Shown here: positions 36,240 to 45,925 of the stretch, piece by piece
Numbering within the stretch: the stretch's first letter is position 1
Layout: the number at the start of each line of letters is the position of its first letter
Assembly: GCA_963735065.1 (NCBI GenBank)
Contig: CAVTJL010000001.1
Coordinates: 2,232,001 to 2,296,000 of the forward strand
Direction of reading: 5' to 3'
Length of the DNA: 64,000 nucleotides
From: CAVTJL01 sp963735065
Lineage (GTDB): Bacteria > Pseudomonadota > Alphaproteobacteria > Geminicoccales > Geminicoccaceae
Made by a program: the position numbers and the translations under genes
The notes under the pieces: generated by a model
The model's database searches: none
What the model saw: the letters and a program-made list of their open reading frames with translations, nothing else
What the model was told of the DNA's origin: nothing

Positions 36240-36915
36240 ATGAGCCCGGACCCGACCAAGACCGACGCGCGCAATCTCGACCAGCTGGCCGCGGAGGCCT
36301 TCGCCGCCGAGGGTGCCGTTGCCGCCGCCAGCCTCGATGCCGCCCTGACGCTTGCCGCCGCGGCGCTCCTCGCCGGCGCCGAGCCGGCCAAGGTGGCGCT
36401 GCTTCCCGACGTGGCCGGCCCGCGCGCCATCGTGCTGCAGAAGGGCCATGCCGTGCGGCTGGGCGCCCCGCTGACGACGCTTCTGCGGCTGGCGGGGGCG
36501 GTGCCGGTGGAGGTGGGCACGGTCGAGGGCTGCGCTGCCTTCGAGCTCGAGGCTGCCCTGGACGGTGCCGCAGGAGCGGTCTGCCATGTGGGGGCAGGCA
36601 GTGCTGCCGCGGGGCTTTTGGATGTCGCCGCGATGAGCTGGGCCTGTCGGCGCGCCGGCAAGCCGCTTCTCGTCGTCGATGCCGCCTCGGGGAGCTGGGC
36701 CGCCTGGCTCGATGCGGGTGCGGCGCTGGTGGCGCTCGACGTCGAGGCGGGCATCGGCGGTGCCGAGGGCGGGCTGCTGATCGGGCGGAGGCCCTGGATC
36801 GAGGCGGCAGCGGCGCAACGTGCCGGCATCGGCGCAGCGCTCGTGGCCGGCCCGCGGCAGACGGCGGCGATCGAGGCGGCGCTGGGCAGCGCGCTACCCG
36901 GCCGGTCAGGTCGTC
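36240..36915 (+). CDS. SelA-like protein without PLP lysine, C-terminally truncated
   Basis: A chain of about 225 residues that reads like the SelA/DgaE family of PLP enzymes: DAALTLAAAALLAGAEPAKVALLPDVAG, IVLQKGHAVRLGAPLTTLLRLAGAVPVEVG, AGAVCHVGAGSAA and KPLLVVDAASGSWAAWLDAGA. In the family the PLP lysine lies in a FSGGKxIxGP element; here the matching stretch is ALDVEAGIGGAEGGLLIGRR with no lysine. The family is about 370 residues, but homology stops near 36905. The frame stays open to 37169 only by crossing antisense of the M20 gene. Probably a degenerate or truncated gene. Confidence 0.55.
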
Positions 36916-36916
36916 C

Positions 36917-38038
36917 TCAGCGGAGCGTCTCGAACAGCCTGAGCAGCAGGGTGGCGCGCGGCACCAGCGAGGAGATCAAGAGGTGCTCGTGCTGGGTGTG
37001 GGCGCCGTCGCCGTCGACGCCCAGGCCATCCAGCACGGGCAGCCGCTCGGCGAGAAAGCTGCCGTCGCTGCCCCCGCCGCTGGCGACGTCCGAAAGCTCG
37101 AAGCCGATCTCCTGGGCCAGGCGCCGGGCCTGGTCGAGGAGCCCGGCTATCGCCGGCGTCCGCGTATAGGGCGGGCGCGACAGGCCGCCCTCGATCTCGA
37201 TCGCGACGTCCGGGTCGACCGGGCGCAGCCCTTCGACCAGCGCCACCGCCTCTTTCGCCGCTGCGGCGTCGGGCAGGCGGATGTCGAGCAGCAGGCTCGC
37301 ATGCTCGGGCACGACGTTGAAGGTGGTGCCGCCGGAGACCACGCCGACATTGGCGGTGATCCCGCGGCTGTAGTCGGTCATGGCCTCGAGCTTCAGGATC
37401 TGGTGCGCCATCTCCTTGATGGCGCTGCGCCCGTCGGCGTGGCGCGTGCCGGAATGGGCCGGGCGGCCGTGGAAGCGGATGGTGTAGCGGGCCGTGCCCT
37501 TGCGGGCGGTGACGCAGCGGCCGCCGTCGCGGGCGGGCTCGGTGACGAGCACGTAGCGGGCATGGCGGCCCGCCGCCTCGATGAGGGCGCGCGAGGTCGG
37601 GCTGCCGACCTCCTCGTCGGCGCCGATGACCCAGCGGATCGGCAAAGGCGTGGGCGTGCCGCGCTCGGCGAGGACGCGGGCGGCGGCGAGGCTGAGGAAG
37701 GCGCCGCCCTTCATGTCGTAGATGCCGGGCCCGTAGGCGCGGTCGCCCTCGATGCGGAAGGGCAGCGTGCTGCCGAGCGTGCCCAGCGGGTGGACGGTGT
37801 CGAGGTGGGTGAGCACGAGGATGCCCGGACCGTCGCCGCCCCAGGGGGTCTGGATCAAGAGATTGTCGCCATAGCCGTCCCGGCCGGGCACGGTGCGGAC
37901 GTCGAAGCCGATGGAAGCGAACTGGCGGCCGACCAGCGCCATCAGGCGGCTGACCTCGGCCGCGGCCCCGGTGGGGCTCTCGATCGCGACCCAGCTTTTT
38001 ATCTCGTCGAGCATGCGGGTGGGGTCGAGGGGGCTCAT
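36917..38038 (-). CDS. M20-family metallopeptidase (glutamate carboxypeptidase-like)
   Basis: A zinc-dependent amidohydrolase of 373 residues. Metal ligands are visible: His and Asp in LVLTHLDTVHPLGTL and GPGIYDMKGG, Glu-Glu in GADEEVGSPTSR, and a His near the C-terminus in GAHTQHEHLL. The lid domain has GRPAHSGTRHADGRSAI. It belongs to the CPG2/ArgE group and would cleave an N-acyl or peptide bond. Its ATG overlaps the stop of the MFS gene by four bases (ATGA), so it is cotranscribed with that exporter or importer. Confidence 0.92.
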   Translation of the reverse strand: MSPLDPTRMLDEIKSWVAIESPTGAAAEVSRLMALVGRQFASIGFDVRTVPGRDGYGDNLLIQTPWGGDGPGILVLTHLDTVHPLGTLGSTLPFRIEGDRAYGPGIYDMKGGAFLSLAAARVLAERGTPTPLPIRWVIGADEEVGSPTSRALIEAAGRHARYVLVTEPARDGGRCVTARKGTARYTIRFHGRPAHSGTRHADGRSAIKEMAHQILKLEAMTDYSRGITANVGVVSGGTTFNVVPEHASLLLDIRLPDAAAAKEAVALVEGLRPVDPDVAIEIEGGLSRPPYTRTPAIAGLLDQARRLAQEIGFELSDVASGGGSDGSFLAERLPVLDGLGVDGDGAHTQHEHLLISSLVPRATLLLRLFETLR

Positions 38039-39291
38039 GGGGCGGTGGTGCTCCGGGTGCGGGCGGGCGCCCTGTCGCGCCCGATCAGCATCAGGCCGAG
38101 CGGGCCCAGCAGGGCGCCGGCGCCAATGACGAGAAAGGCCATGCTCCAGCCGAGCGTGGTCTGGTCGCCCAGGTGATCGAGCACGGCGCCCGAGGCGAGC
38201 GGGCTCATGAGGGCGCCGATCGAGCCCAGGAAGGTCTGGACGGCGATGGTGGAGCCGCGCAGCTCGGGGCGGGCCGAGCCGATCGTGCCGACGGTGAGCG
38301 CGGCGCTGTCGACCATGACGAAGGTGGCGTAGATCGCGGCGATCCCGATCGTCAGCGGGAAGGGCAGGGCGGCCGAGAGGCCGATCAGGCAGGCGAGGAG
38401 GGCCGATGCGGCCATCATGAGCCCCACCGTGCGCGCCCGGCCGAAGCGGGTGGCGAGCTCGTTGCCGAGGATGCTGGCGGGCAGGCCGATGAGCAGGAGG
38501 CCGGTGGCGATCAGGGCGACGAGGCCCGGCCCGGACGAGCCGCCGCCCCTGACCGCGGCCCAGGTGAGGAAGGCCACGATCCAGGTGCGAAAGCCGAACA
38601 GCTCCCAGCAATGGCCCGCATAGCCCAGGATGTAGGCCATGGCCCGGCGCTGGGCCAGCACGGGCCGGAAGTCGAGCAGCGCGTGGGCGCGGTGGCCGGG
38701 CGGTGCTGCGGGGGAAAGGGCCGCGAGCGCCACGAGGCCCGCCATGGCGGGCAGCATGCCGCTGGCGATGAAGGCGATGCGCCAGCCGGCGAGGTCGGCG
38801 AGGAGCCCGGCCATGCCCATCGAGAGGGCGGTGCCGACCGAGTAGACGGCGGTGTAGGCCGCCTGGGTGCGCCCCTGGCGCGGCCCCTCGACCCGATCCG
38901 TCAGGGCCTTCAGCCCCGGCATGTAGGTGCCGGCGATGCCCACGCCCACGAGCATGCGCCAGGAGAGCGCCGACCAGAAGCCCTCCGCCATCGTGGCGAA
39001 GCCGAGGCCGGCCGCGGCCGAGACGATGCAGCCCAGCACGAGGATGCGGCGCGCGTCGATCCGGTCGGTGATGGCGACCGCGAAGGGGGCGACGACGGCG
39101 TAGGAGAGATAGCCGATGCCGGAGATCCAGCCGGCCTCCTTGTTGCTCAGCCCCCAGCCGGCGATGAAGCTCGGGATCAGCGCCTGGAAGGTCATGTTGC
39201 CGGCGAGGCCCAGCACCAGCACGGCGCACAGGACAGCGGTCGTGGCGCCGGCCCCGTCCCTTCGCCGATGTCCCGGCCCTTGCTCCGTCAT
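38035..39291 (-). CDS. MFS transporter
   Basis: A 418-residue membrane protein with 12 predicted spans. The MFS loop motif between spans 2 and 3 reads AVAITDRIDARRILVLG; TYMPGLKALTDRVEGPRQGR precedes the mid-domain, and AHCWELFGFRTWIVAFLT starts the second half. It resembles the YhjE/metabolite-type proton symporters and CynX-like carriers. It is first in a two-gene operon with the M20 peptidase, which suggests uptake of an N-acylated amino acid or peptide followed by hydrolysis. Confidence 0.88.
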   Translation of the reverse strand: MTEQGPGHRRRDGAGATTAVLCAVLVLGLAGNMTFQALIPSFIAGWGLSNKEAGWISGIGYLSYAVVAPFAVAITDRIDARRILVLGCIVSAAAGLGFATMAEGFWSALSWRMLVGVGIAGTYMPGLKALTDRVEGPRQGRTQAAYTAVYSVGTALSMGMAGLLADLAGWRIAFIASGMLPAMAGLVALAALSPAAPPGHRAHALLDFRPVLAQRRAMAYILGYAGHCWELFGFRTWIVAFLTWAAVRGGGSSGPGLVALIATGLLLIGLPASILGNELATRFGRARTVGLMMAASALLACLIGLSAALPFPLTIGIAAIYATFVMVDSAALTVGTIGSARPELRGSTIAVQTFLGSIGALMSPLASGAVLDHLGDQTTLGWSMAFLVIGAGALLGPLGLMLIGRDRAPARTRSTTAP

Positions 39292-39400
39292 GCGTCCGTC
39301 CTGCCCGCGTGCGACCCAGGGGCGTCTACCCGACCGCGCCGAACCGCGCTATCCAGCGCCGCACATCGCCGCGCTGCGCTGCGATGATGAGGGACCTGCC

Positions 39401-39634
39401 ATGGCGACGCAGCTTTTGCATCTGGTCTTCGGCGGCGAGCTGAAGGACCCCCAGGGAACCGAGTTCGTCGATCTCGACAAGGTCGACATGGTCGGCGTCT
39501 TCCCGAACTATGCCGAGGCCTACAAGGCGTGGCGCGCCAAGGCCCAGGCCTCGGTGGACCAGGCCAATGTCCGGTATTTTGTTGTTCATCTGCACCGGCT
39601 GCTGGATCCGGACGCGACGGGCAAGAAGGAGTAG
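39401..39634 (+). CDS. DUF4170 family protein
   Basis: A 77-residue soluble protein, MATQLLHLVFGGELKDPQG then DLDKVDMVGVFPNYAEAYKAW and RYFVVHLHRLLDPDA. It has the DUF4170 family pattern, which is common in alphaproteobacteria and of unknown function; the length is usual. It is read from the ATG at 39401 with no strong Shine-Dalgarno. It is alone, divergent from the MFS gene. Confidence 0.88.
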   Translation: MATQLLHLVFGGELKDPQGTEFVDLDKVDMVGVFPNYAEAYKAWRAKAQASVDQANVRYFVVHLHRLLDPDATGKKE

Positions 39635-39639
39635 GCTTA

Positions 39640-40500
39640 AGCCCCCTCCTCCTCTTCGGGCAGGCGCATCTCTTCCTGGGGCCGGCCGACGACTCGAGGA
39701 AGTCGCGTAGGTGTTCCGAGCCGAACGTCGAGACGGGTGATCAGCCGGCAGGCTCGTCGTGATCGCGACGGCGCGCTCGAGGGTGCCTCAGCCTCGTCGT
39801 AGCGCTTCGTGACCACGTAAAGGTCGGCCAGGCAGTTGAGCCAGGGCGCGAGGTCGGGATGCTCGGGGCCGAGGCTCTTCTCGCCGAGCACGATGGCGCG
39901 CCGATAGAGCAGCTCCGCCTCTGCGAAGGCGGCATGGCCCTCGTGATAGAGGGCGGCGTGTAGAGCAGGGTGGCCGTGGCAAGGAGGGCCACGCCGCGAT
40001 GCTCGGCTTCCGCAGCGCTGGCCAGACATGCGGCAGCAGCGTCCGGCGGGGCCGCAAGGAGGGCGCTCCGGGTGGGCCGTGCCACGCAGCGCTGACCAGC
40101 CTCACGGCCGTCTCGGCCCGAGCCTTGGCGACGGTCGCGTCGAGCCGATCGCGGGTCACGGCCTGGACGAGCCGATGCGTCGCCACCGTGTCGGGCGTAG
40201 CGGTGACGAGCGAGAGGCCATTGAGCGCGGCGAGAGCCTCGTCGCGATCCTGCTCGTCGACGAGCGACGGCGGCAGCAAGTCGGGGCAGGCACCAAGCAC
40301 CGCTCGCGGTAAGGCCTCAGGGGCGAAGAACGACAGCAGCTCGAGGAGCGTGCGGGCGCCCGGGTGCTCCTTCTCGGCCGCGGCGATCGAGGTCTGCCAG
40401 ACGTTGGCGACACCGAGCGGGACGGCCGCGGCGCGGCCGGTCCAATGCTGCCAACGGCTGGTGATCAGCACATGGCGCCGCCGTCGCGGCGGCGGTCATG
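39640..40500 (-). pseudogene. STAND NTPase with TPR repeats, remnant
   Basis: Pieces of a NLR-like protein in several frames on the minus strand. From 40480: HVLITSRWQHWTG (sensor region of NB-ARC), then TLLELLSFFAPEALPRAVLG and LAALNGLSLVTATPDTVATH with RLVQAVTRDRL, the winged-helix part. In the next frame (39750-40000) a TPR follows: AFAEAELLYRRAIVLGEKSL and GPEHPDLAPWLNCLADLYV. The P-loop and upstream effector domain are missing. The remnant sits opposite to DUF4170, with no intact partner. STAND proteins of this form act in bacterial defence and signalling; this copy is broken. Confidence 0.6.
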
Positions 40501-40659
40501 GCGGAGGGTCGCTCGGGCTTGCCCATGCCGTGGGACCATGGCTAATCCCCGCGGCGTCCTCCTCGGAGCGGCCATGGGGTCCGCGACGAGGGGCATTGCG
40601 GGTTTCACGCGCGCCTCTTCCGGCCGGCGCTGCGCTCGTGCGGGAAGGAGGGCCTGGGG
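40501..40659. other. Gap between the STAND remnant and the membrane protein gene
   Basis: About 160 bases with no recognisable feature. It may hold the promoter for the 40660 gene. Confidence 0.4.
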
Positions 40660-42361
40660 ATGGGGCGCGGCAAGGCAGGCTCGCTTGTGTCACCTGCCCG
40701 GGCCGGCCTCCCGGATCGTGCCGGGACGGCATGGCCTGCGGCGTCCGTGACGATGCTGGCCATGCTTGCGGTGGTGCTGTCGGCGGTGCCGCTCCTCGTC
40801 GTCGGCGTGCCGCCGCTTGGCGACTATCCGTCCCACCTTGCCGGCGCCGCCCTTCTCGATCAGCTGCGTCACGGCGGCTTTGCGGCCCAGCACTATGCGA
40901 TCGGCTCGCCGGTCGTGCCGGACATGCTCTACGACGTGGTCGTGGGCGGCCTGGGCCTCGTGCTGCCGCTCGAGACAGCCTCGAAGCTCTTTGTGCTGCT
41001 CACCTTCGCCCTGCTCATGGCGGGCACGATCCTCCTCCATCGGGCGATCCACGGCCGCGTCTCCTGCTGGCCGCTGGTCGCCGCCCTCTTCTTTTATAAC
41101 TGGATCCTTCTCTTCGGCTTCATGAGCTACGTCGCCGGCATCGGGCTGATGCTCGTGATGCTCGCCTGCTGGCTGCATGCGGCCGAGCGGCCCTGGGCAT
41201 GGCGCCTGCTGCTGGGCGTGGTCTTCGCCACCGCCCTCTTCTTTTGCCACCTCATCGTTCTGGCCCTTTATGCAGCGGCCATCGCCGGCCTCGAGATCGA
41301 CCGGGCGCTGCGCGAGCGCGGGCTGCCCGAGGCAGGCGGGCGCCTGCTGGTGGGCGCCGCGCCGTTCCTCGTGCCGGCTGCGCTCTATCTCCTGGTCTCG
41401 CCGGCGCGGGGGCTGGCCCAGGGCCGCGTCACCTTCGATGTCGTCCAAAAGCTGCTCTCGCCGCTGGTCACCCTCACCTCGGGCGTGCGCGCGGGCGATC
41501 TGCTCACGCTGGCGGTGCTGGGCGTTGCGATCCTCGTCGGCGCCTTCGCCTTTCGCGCTGCGCCTGCCGCGCGGTCCCGTCCTGGCCCTGCTGCTGATGG
41601 GCATGATCTTCGCCGTGGCGCCGGACGAGGTTGTGCCGGCCGCCTATATCGACAGCCGCATCCCGCTGGCGCTGCTGTTCCTCGCCATTGCCGCCCTCGA
41701 CGTGCGGCCGCGGCGGCCGGCGGTGGCGCGTCTGGTGGGCGTCATGCTGGCGGCGCTGCTCGTCGTGCGCGTGGGGCTGATCACCTGGCAGTGGGCGGGG
41801 TTCGAGGGCACGGTGCGCGCGTACGAGACGATGATCGCCCTCGTGCCCGATGGCGCCACGCTGATCACCGCGCGCGAGATAGGCGGTGCCGACGGGAGCG
41901 CGGGCGGCGGGACCGCGCCGGGGCGCGAAGCGGAGAGCCTGGGTGCCCGCATCGACAGCCGCCTGCGCTCGATGCTGATCACCAACGCCTACGAGCCCCG
42001 CCTCGAGCTGCCGTCGCACATGGCGACGCTGGCGGCCGTCCGGCGCCCGATCTTCGTGCCCCAGATCTTCGCTACGCCGGGCATCCAGCTCGTCGGCCTC
42101 AGGCCCGCCTTCGCGCCGATCAAGGCCGTGCAGGACAACAACCCGATCGAGGTCGCGACGGCAGGCGAGCTGGCGCGGGCGGTGGCCGCCATCCGTGCGG
42201 CGGTGGCGCGGACGCCTGCTGCTGCAGCGCCGCTCTATCTCATCGTGCAGCGCCGCGCCGGCCGCACGCCCCTGCCGCTGCCCGAGGGCGTCAGCCTCGT
42301 CCGCCAAGGGACGGGGCTGAGCCTGCTGAGGATCGACAGGGGGGTGGGCGCGGCTTCCTGA
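40660..42361 (+). CDS. Multi-span membrane protein (one-base frameshift)
   Basis: About 566 residues when one surplus base is removed near 41555-41575. The first half has hydrophobic segments such as VTMLAMLAVVLSAVPLLVVG, ASKLFVLLTFALLMAGTILL, GFMSYVAGIGLMLVMLACW and LLLGVVFATALFFCHLIVLA; the text LGDYPSHLAGA and the Arg-rich GRVSCW hint at a GT-C or polymer-related family, but I recognise no motif. The second half (VLALLLMGMIFAVAPDEV, then LLFLAIAALDVR) ends with a soluble domain with LITAREIGG and APLYLIVQRRAG. It may be a glycosyltransferase-like protein. The start is tentative; 40735 (ATG) is an alternative. Confidence 0.6.
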
Positions 42362-42527
42362 CGGCGTGCGGGGCGACCGCGGAGGCCTCGCCTCCGGCGC
42401 GCCGGATCTTGTGCCTCGACCTTCTCGTCGACGCGGCTATGTATGGCGGAGGCTCGCAGAACAGAGCAGGGAACGGCATGACGAGAGGACCAAGCGATCG
42501 CCCCTCCTCGACGCTCGGGGGTGGGCG

Positions 42528-43679
42528 ATGAGCCAGCGGCGCCTGGGGATCATCATGCACGGCGTCACCGGGCGGATGGGGACGAACCAGCATCTCGTCC
42601 GCTCGATCAAGGCGATCCGCGAGCAGGGTGGGGTGCGGCTCGCCGATGGCGGGCGCGTGATGCCCGATCCGCTGCTGGTCGGGCGGAATGCAAAAAAGCT
42701 CGAGGCGCTGGCCGAGGCGCACGGGATCGAGCGCTGGACGACCGACCTCGACGCGGCGCTGGCGAGCCCCACCGACAGCCTCTTTTTCGATGCGGCGACG
42801 ACGGACGGGCGGGCGGCGCTGCTGACGAGGGCGATCGAGGCCGGCAAGCACATCTATTGCGAGAAGCCGGTGGCGGCGAGCCTCGAGGACGCGCTCAAGG
42901 TAGCGCAACTCGCAAGAGCGCGCGGCATCAAGCACGGCGTCGTCCAGGACAAGCTTTTCTTGCCTGGGCTCAGAAAGCTGAAGATGCTCATCAATTCCGG
43001 CTTCTTCGGCCGCATCCTCTCGGTGCGGGGCGAGTTCGGCTACTGGGTGTTCGAGGGCGACTGGCAGGCGGCGCAGCGACCTTCCTGGAACTACAAGAAG
43101 AGCGAGGGTGGGGGCATCATCCTCGATATGCTCTGCCACTGGCGCTACGTGCTGGACAATCTCTTCGGCGCGGTGAAGGCGGTCTCCTGCCTGGGTGCGA
43201 ACCACATTCCCGAGCGGGTGGACGAGCAGGGGCGGCGTTACGCGGCCGATGTCGACGATGCCGCCTATGCCACCTTCGAGCTCGAGGGCGGGATCGTGGC
43301 CCAGATCAACAGCTCCTGGTGCGTGCGCGTGCGCCGCGACGATCTCGTCACCTTCCAGGTCGACGGCACGCTGGGCTCGGCCGTGGCCGGGCTCACCCGC
43401 TGCCTCAGCCAGGCACGGGTCAACACGCCGCGGCCGGTGTGGAACCCCGACCAGCGGCAGACGATCGACTTCATGAGCGACTGGCAGGAGGTCCCCGACA
43501 ACGAGACCTTCGAGAACGGCTTCAAGGTCCAATGGGAGATGTTCATCCGCCATATTGTCGAGGATGCGCCCTTCTTCTGGACGCTGGTCGAGGGGGCCAA
43601 GGGTGTGCAGCTTGCCGAGCTGGGCATGAGGAGCTGGGCCGAGCGGCGCTGGCTCGACGTGCCGCCGCTGGAGGTGTGA
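42528..43679 (+). CDS. Gfo/Idh/MocA-family oxidoreductase
   Basis: NAD(P)-dependent sugar oxidoreductase of 383 residues. The N-terminal Rossmann part starts MSQRRLGIIMHGVTGRMGTN and has the conserved IYCEKPVAASLEDAL; the C-terminal part has KKSEGGGIILDMLCHW, the substrate-binding HxxD/H motif region. The start at 42528 has GGGGGTGGGCG ahead; 54 codons upstream in the same frame is an unlikely ATG. It is the first gene of a seven-gene catabolic operon that also encodes an aldolase-like DUF993 protein, so the two steps may be oxidation and cleavage of a sugar acid. Confidence 0.92.
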   Translation: MSQRRLGIIMHGVTGRMGTNQHLVRSIKAIREQGGVRLADGGRVMPDPLLVGRNAKKLEALAEAHGIERWTTDLDAALASPTDSLFFDAATTDGRAALLTRAIEAGKHIYCEKPVAASLEDALKVAQLARARGIKHGVVQDKLFLPGLRKLKMLINSGFFGRILSVRGEFGYWVFEGDWQAAQRPSWNYKKSEGGGIILDMLCHWRYVLDNLFGAVKAVSCLGANHIPERVDEQGRRYAADVDDAAYATFELEGGIVAQINSSWCVRVRRDDLVTFQVDGTLGSAVAGLTRCLSQARVNTPRPVWNPDQRQTIDFMSDWQEVPDNETFENGFKVQWEMFIRHIVEDAPFFWTLVEGAKGVQLAELGMRSWAERRWLDVPPLEV

Positions 43680-43682
43680 GCG

Positions 43683-44846
43683 ATGACATTTGTCCGTTTG
43701 CCGCGGCCGGACCGGAGCGTGGAGCTCTACGAGATGGGGCAGCCGGCCGATCTGCCGGTGCGTGCCGAGGGGCCGTTCGATCGCGTCGCCTTCGCCGCCG
43801 TGCACGTGGTGCACGATCAGCTGGCCGAGCAGGATCCTTGGCTCAATGTGGCGATCGACTGGGAGGCGACGCTCGCCTACCGCCGCCATCTCTGGGGGCT
43901 GGGCCTCGCCGTGGCCGAGGCCATGGACACGGCCCAGCGCGGCATGGGGCTCGACTGGCCGAATGCGCTCGAGCTGGTGCGCCGCTCGGTCGCCGAGGCG
44001 CGGACGGTGCCGGGTGCCGTCGTCTTCTCGGGTGTCGGCACCGACCATCTGCCGCCCAGCGCCGAGCTCAGGCTCGCCGACGTGATCGCCGCCTACGAGA
44101 CGCAGCTTCATGCGGTGCAGGCGATCGGCGGGCGCGTCATCCTGATGGCCAGCCGTGCGCTCGCCGCCTGCGCGCGCGGGCCCGAGGACTATGCCAAGGT
44201 CTATGGCCGCATTCTCGAGCAGGTGGACCAGCCCGTCATCATCCACTGGCTGGGCGAGATGTTCGACCCGGCGCTCGCCGGCTACTGGGGTGCGGACGAT
44301 CACTGGAAGGCGATGGAGACCTGTCTCGAGGTCATCGAGGAGAACGAGACCAAGGTGGACGGCATCAAGGTCTCGCTGCTCTCGGCCGAGAAGGAGATCC
44401 TGATGCGCCGGCGCCTGCCCGAGGGCGTGCGCATGTATTCGGGCGACGACTTCAACTATGCCCAGCTCATCGCCGGTGACGAGAAGGGCCACTCGGACGC
44501 GCTTTTGGGCATCTTCGATGCGATAGCGCCTGCGGCCTCGGCGGCGCTGTCGGCGCTGGCCCGCGGCGACAAGGAGCGCTTTTTCAGCGTGCTCGAGCCC
44601 ACGGTCGCCCTCTCGCGGCATATCTTCAAGGCACCCACCCGCTTCTACAAGACGGGCGTGGTCTTCATGGCCTGGCTCAACGGGCATCAGCCGGGCTTTT
44701 CCATGTTGGGCGGGCAGGAGAGCGCGCGGTCGATCCAGCATCTGGCCGAGCTGTTCCGACTGGCGGACCGGGCCGGCCTGCTGCGCGATCCCGATCTCGC
44801 GGCGGCCCGGATCACCAAGCTGCTGGACGTTCACGGCGTCGGCTGA
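43683..44846 (+). CDS. DUF993 dihydrodipicolinate synthase-like protein
   Basis: A 387-residue aldolase-type protein. The Schiff-base lysine region is VDGIKVSLLSAEKE, and the other family residues are in VPGAVVFSGVGTDHLPPSAE, QPVIIHWLGEMFDPALAGYW and VRMYSGDDFNYAQLI. DUF993 proteins are in the class I aldolase/DHDPS group and are associated with inositol-like or sugar-acid catabolism. The gene starts 3 bases after the Gfo/Idh stop, so the pair is probably coupled. Confidence 0.9.
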   Translation: MTFVRLPRPDRSVELYEMGQPADLPVRAEGPFDRVAFAAVHVVHDQLAEQDPWLNVAIDWEATLAYRRHLWGLGLAVAEAMDTAQRGMGLDWPNALELVRRSVAEARTVPGAVVFSGVGTDHLPPSAELRLADVIAAYETQLHAVQAIGGRVILMASRALAACARGPEDYAKVYGRILEQVDQPVIIHWLGEMFDPALAGYWGADDHWKAMETCLEVIEENETKVDGIKVSLLSAEKEILMRRRLPEGVRMYSGDDFNYAQLIAGDEKGHSDALLGIFDAIAPAASAALSALARGDKERFFSVLEPTVALSRHIFKAPTRFYKTGVVFMAWLNGHQPGFSMLGGQESARSIQHLAELFRLADRAGLLRDPDLAAARITKLLDVHGVG

Positions 44847-44868
44847 AACAGACCAGGAGAGCGAGGAA

Positions 44869-45852
44869 TTGGAGTACGTCAATCTAGGAAAGGCCGGCAT
44901 CAAGGTGTCGCGGATCTGCCTCGGCACGATGACCTATGGCTCGTCCAAGTGGCGGGACTGGGTGCTGGACGAGGCCGAGAGCAAGCCGTTCATTCGTGAG
45001 GCGTGGGACAAGGGAATCAACTTCTTCGACACCGCCGATATGTACTCGCAGGGCGCCAGCGAGGTGGTGCTGGGCAAGGCGCTGAAAGAGATCGGCATGC
45101 CGCGCGAGCAGGTCGTGATCGCCTCCAAGGTCTTCAATCCCACGGGCGACGGGCCCAACGAGCGTGGCACGTCGCGCAAGCATGTCCGGCACGCGGTGGA
45201 GGCGAGCCTGCGGCGACTGCAGACGGACTATATCGACCTCTACCAGATCCACAGGCTGGACCAGACGACGCCGATCGAGGAGACGATGGGCGCGCTCGAC
45301 GACCTCGTGCGCGAGGGCAAGGTTCTTTATCTGGGCGCCTCCTCGATGTTCGCCTGGCAGTTCGCGCGCGCCCTCTACACCAGCGACCGGCTGGGCCTGG
45401 CGCGGTTCGCGACGATGCAGAACCACTACAACCTCGTCTATCGCGAGGAGGAGCGCGAGATGATCCCGCTCTGCCGGGCCGAGGGGGTGGGCATCATCCC
45501 GTGGAGCCCGCTCGCCCGCGGCTTCCTCGCCGGCAACCGGGGCAAGCGGACGGAGGGCGAGACCACGCGCGCCAGGTCCGACGAGTTCGCCCACCGGCTC
45601 TACTATGAGGAGAGCGACTTCGCGGTGGTCGACGCGGTGAGCCGGGTGGCCAAGGCGCGGGGCGTGCCGAACGCGCGCGTGGCGCTGGCCTGGATGCTGC
45701 ACAAGCCCGGCATCACCGCGCCCATCGTCGGCGCCACGAAGCCGCATCATCTGGAGGACGCGGTGGCGGCCGTCGATCTCGAGCTCGACAAGGCGGAGAT
45801 CGAGGCCCTCGAGGCGCCCTACAGGCCCCATCCCGTGCTCGGGCACGGCTGA
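44869..45852 (+). CDS. Aldo/keto reductase (TTG start)
   Basis: A 327-residue NADPH-dependent reductase. The TTG start at 44869 reads MEYVNLGKAGIKVSRICLG and has GGAGAGCGAGGAA directly before, which supports the choice over any downstream ATG. Catalytic residues: Asp and Tyr in FFDTADMYSQGASE, Lys in VIASKVF and His in YQIHRLD. It has the MSMEG_2407/YajO/AKR9-like form. It is the third gene of the catabolic operon; the substrate is likely an aldehyde or sugar product of the first two enzymes. Confidence 0.9.
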   Translation: MEYVNLGKAGIKVSRICLGTMTYGSSKWRDWVLDEAESKPFIREAWDKGINFFDTADMYSQGASEVVLGKALKEIGMPREQVVIASKVFNPTGDGPNERGTSRKHVRHAVEASLRRLQTDYIDLYQIHRLDQTTPIEETMGALDDLVREGKVLYLGASSMFAWQFARALYTSDRLGLARFATMQNHYNLVYREEEREMIPLCRAEGVGIIPWSPLARGFLAGNRGKRTEGETTRARSDEFAHRLYYEESDFAVVDAVSRVAKARGVPNARVALAWMLHKPGITAPIVGATKPHHLEDAVAAVDLELDKAEIEALEAPYRPHPVLGHG

Positions 45853-45925
45853 AGAAGGAGAAAGAGCTGCGCCCGGAGAGGCGCATCTGACAAAAGACGG
45901 CAAACTAAAGAGCGGGAGGCTGACA

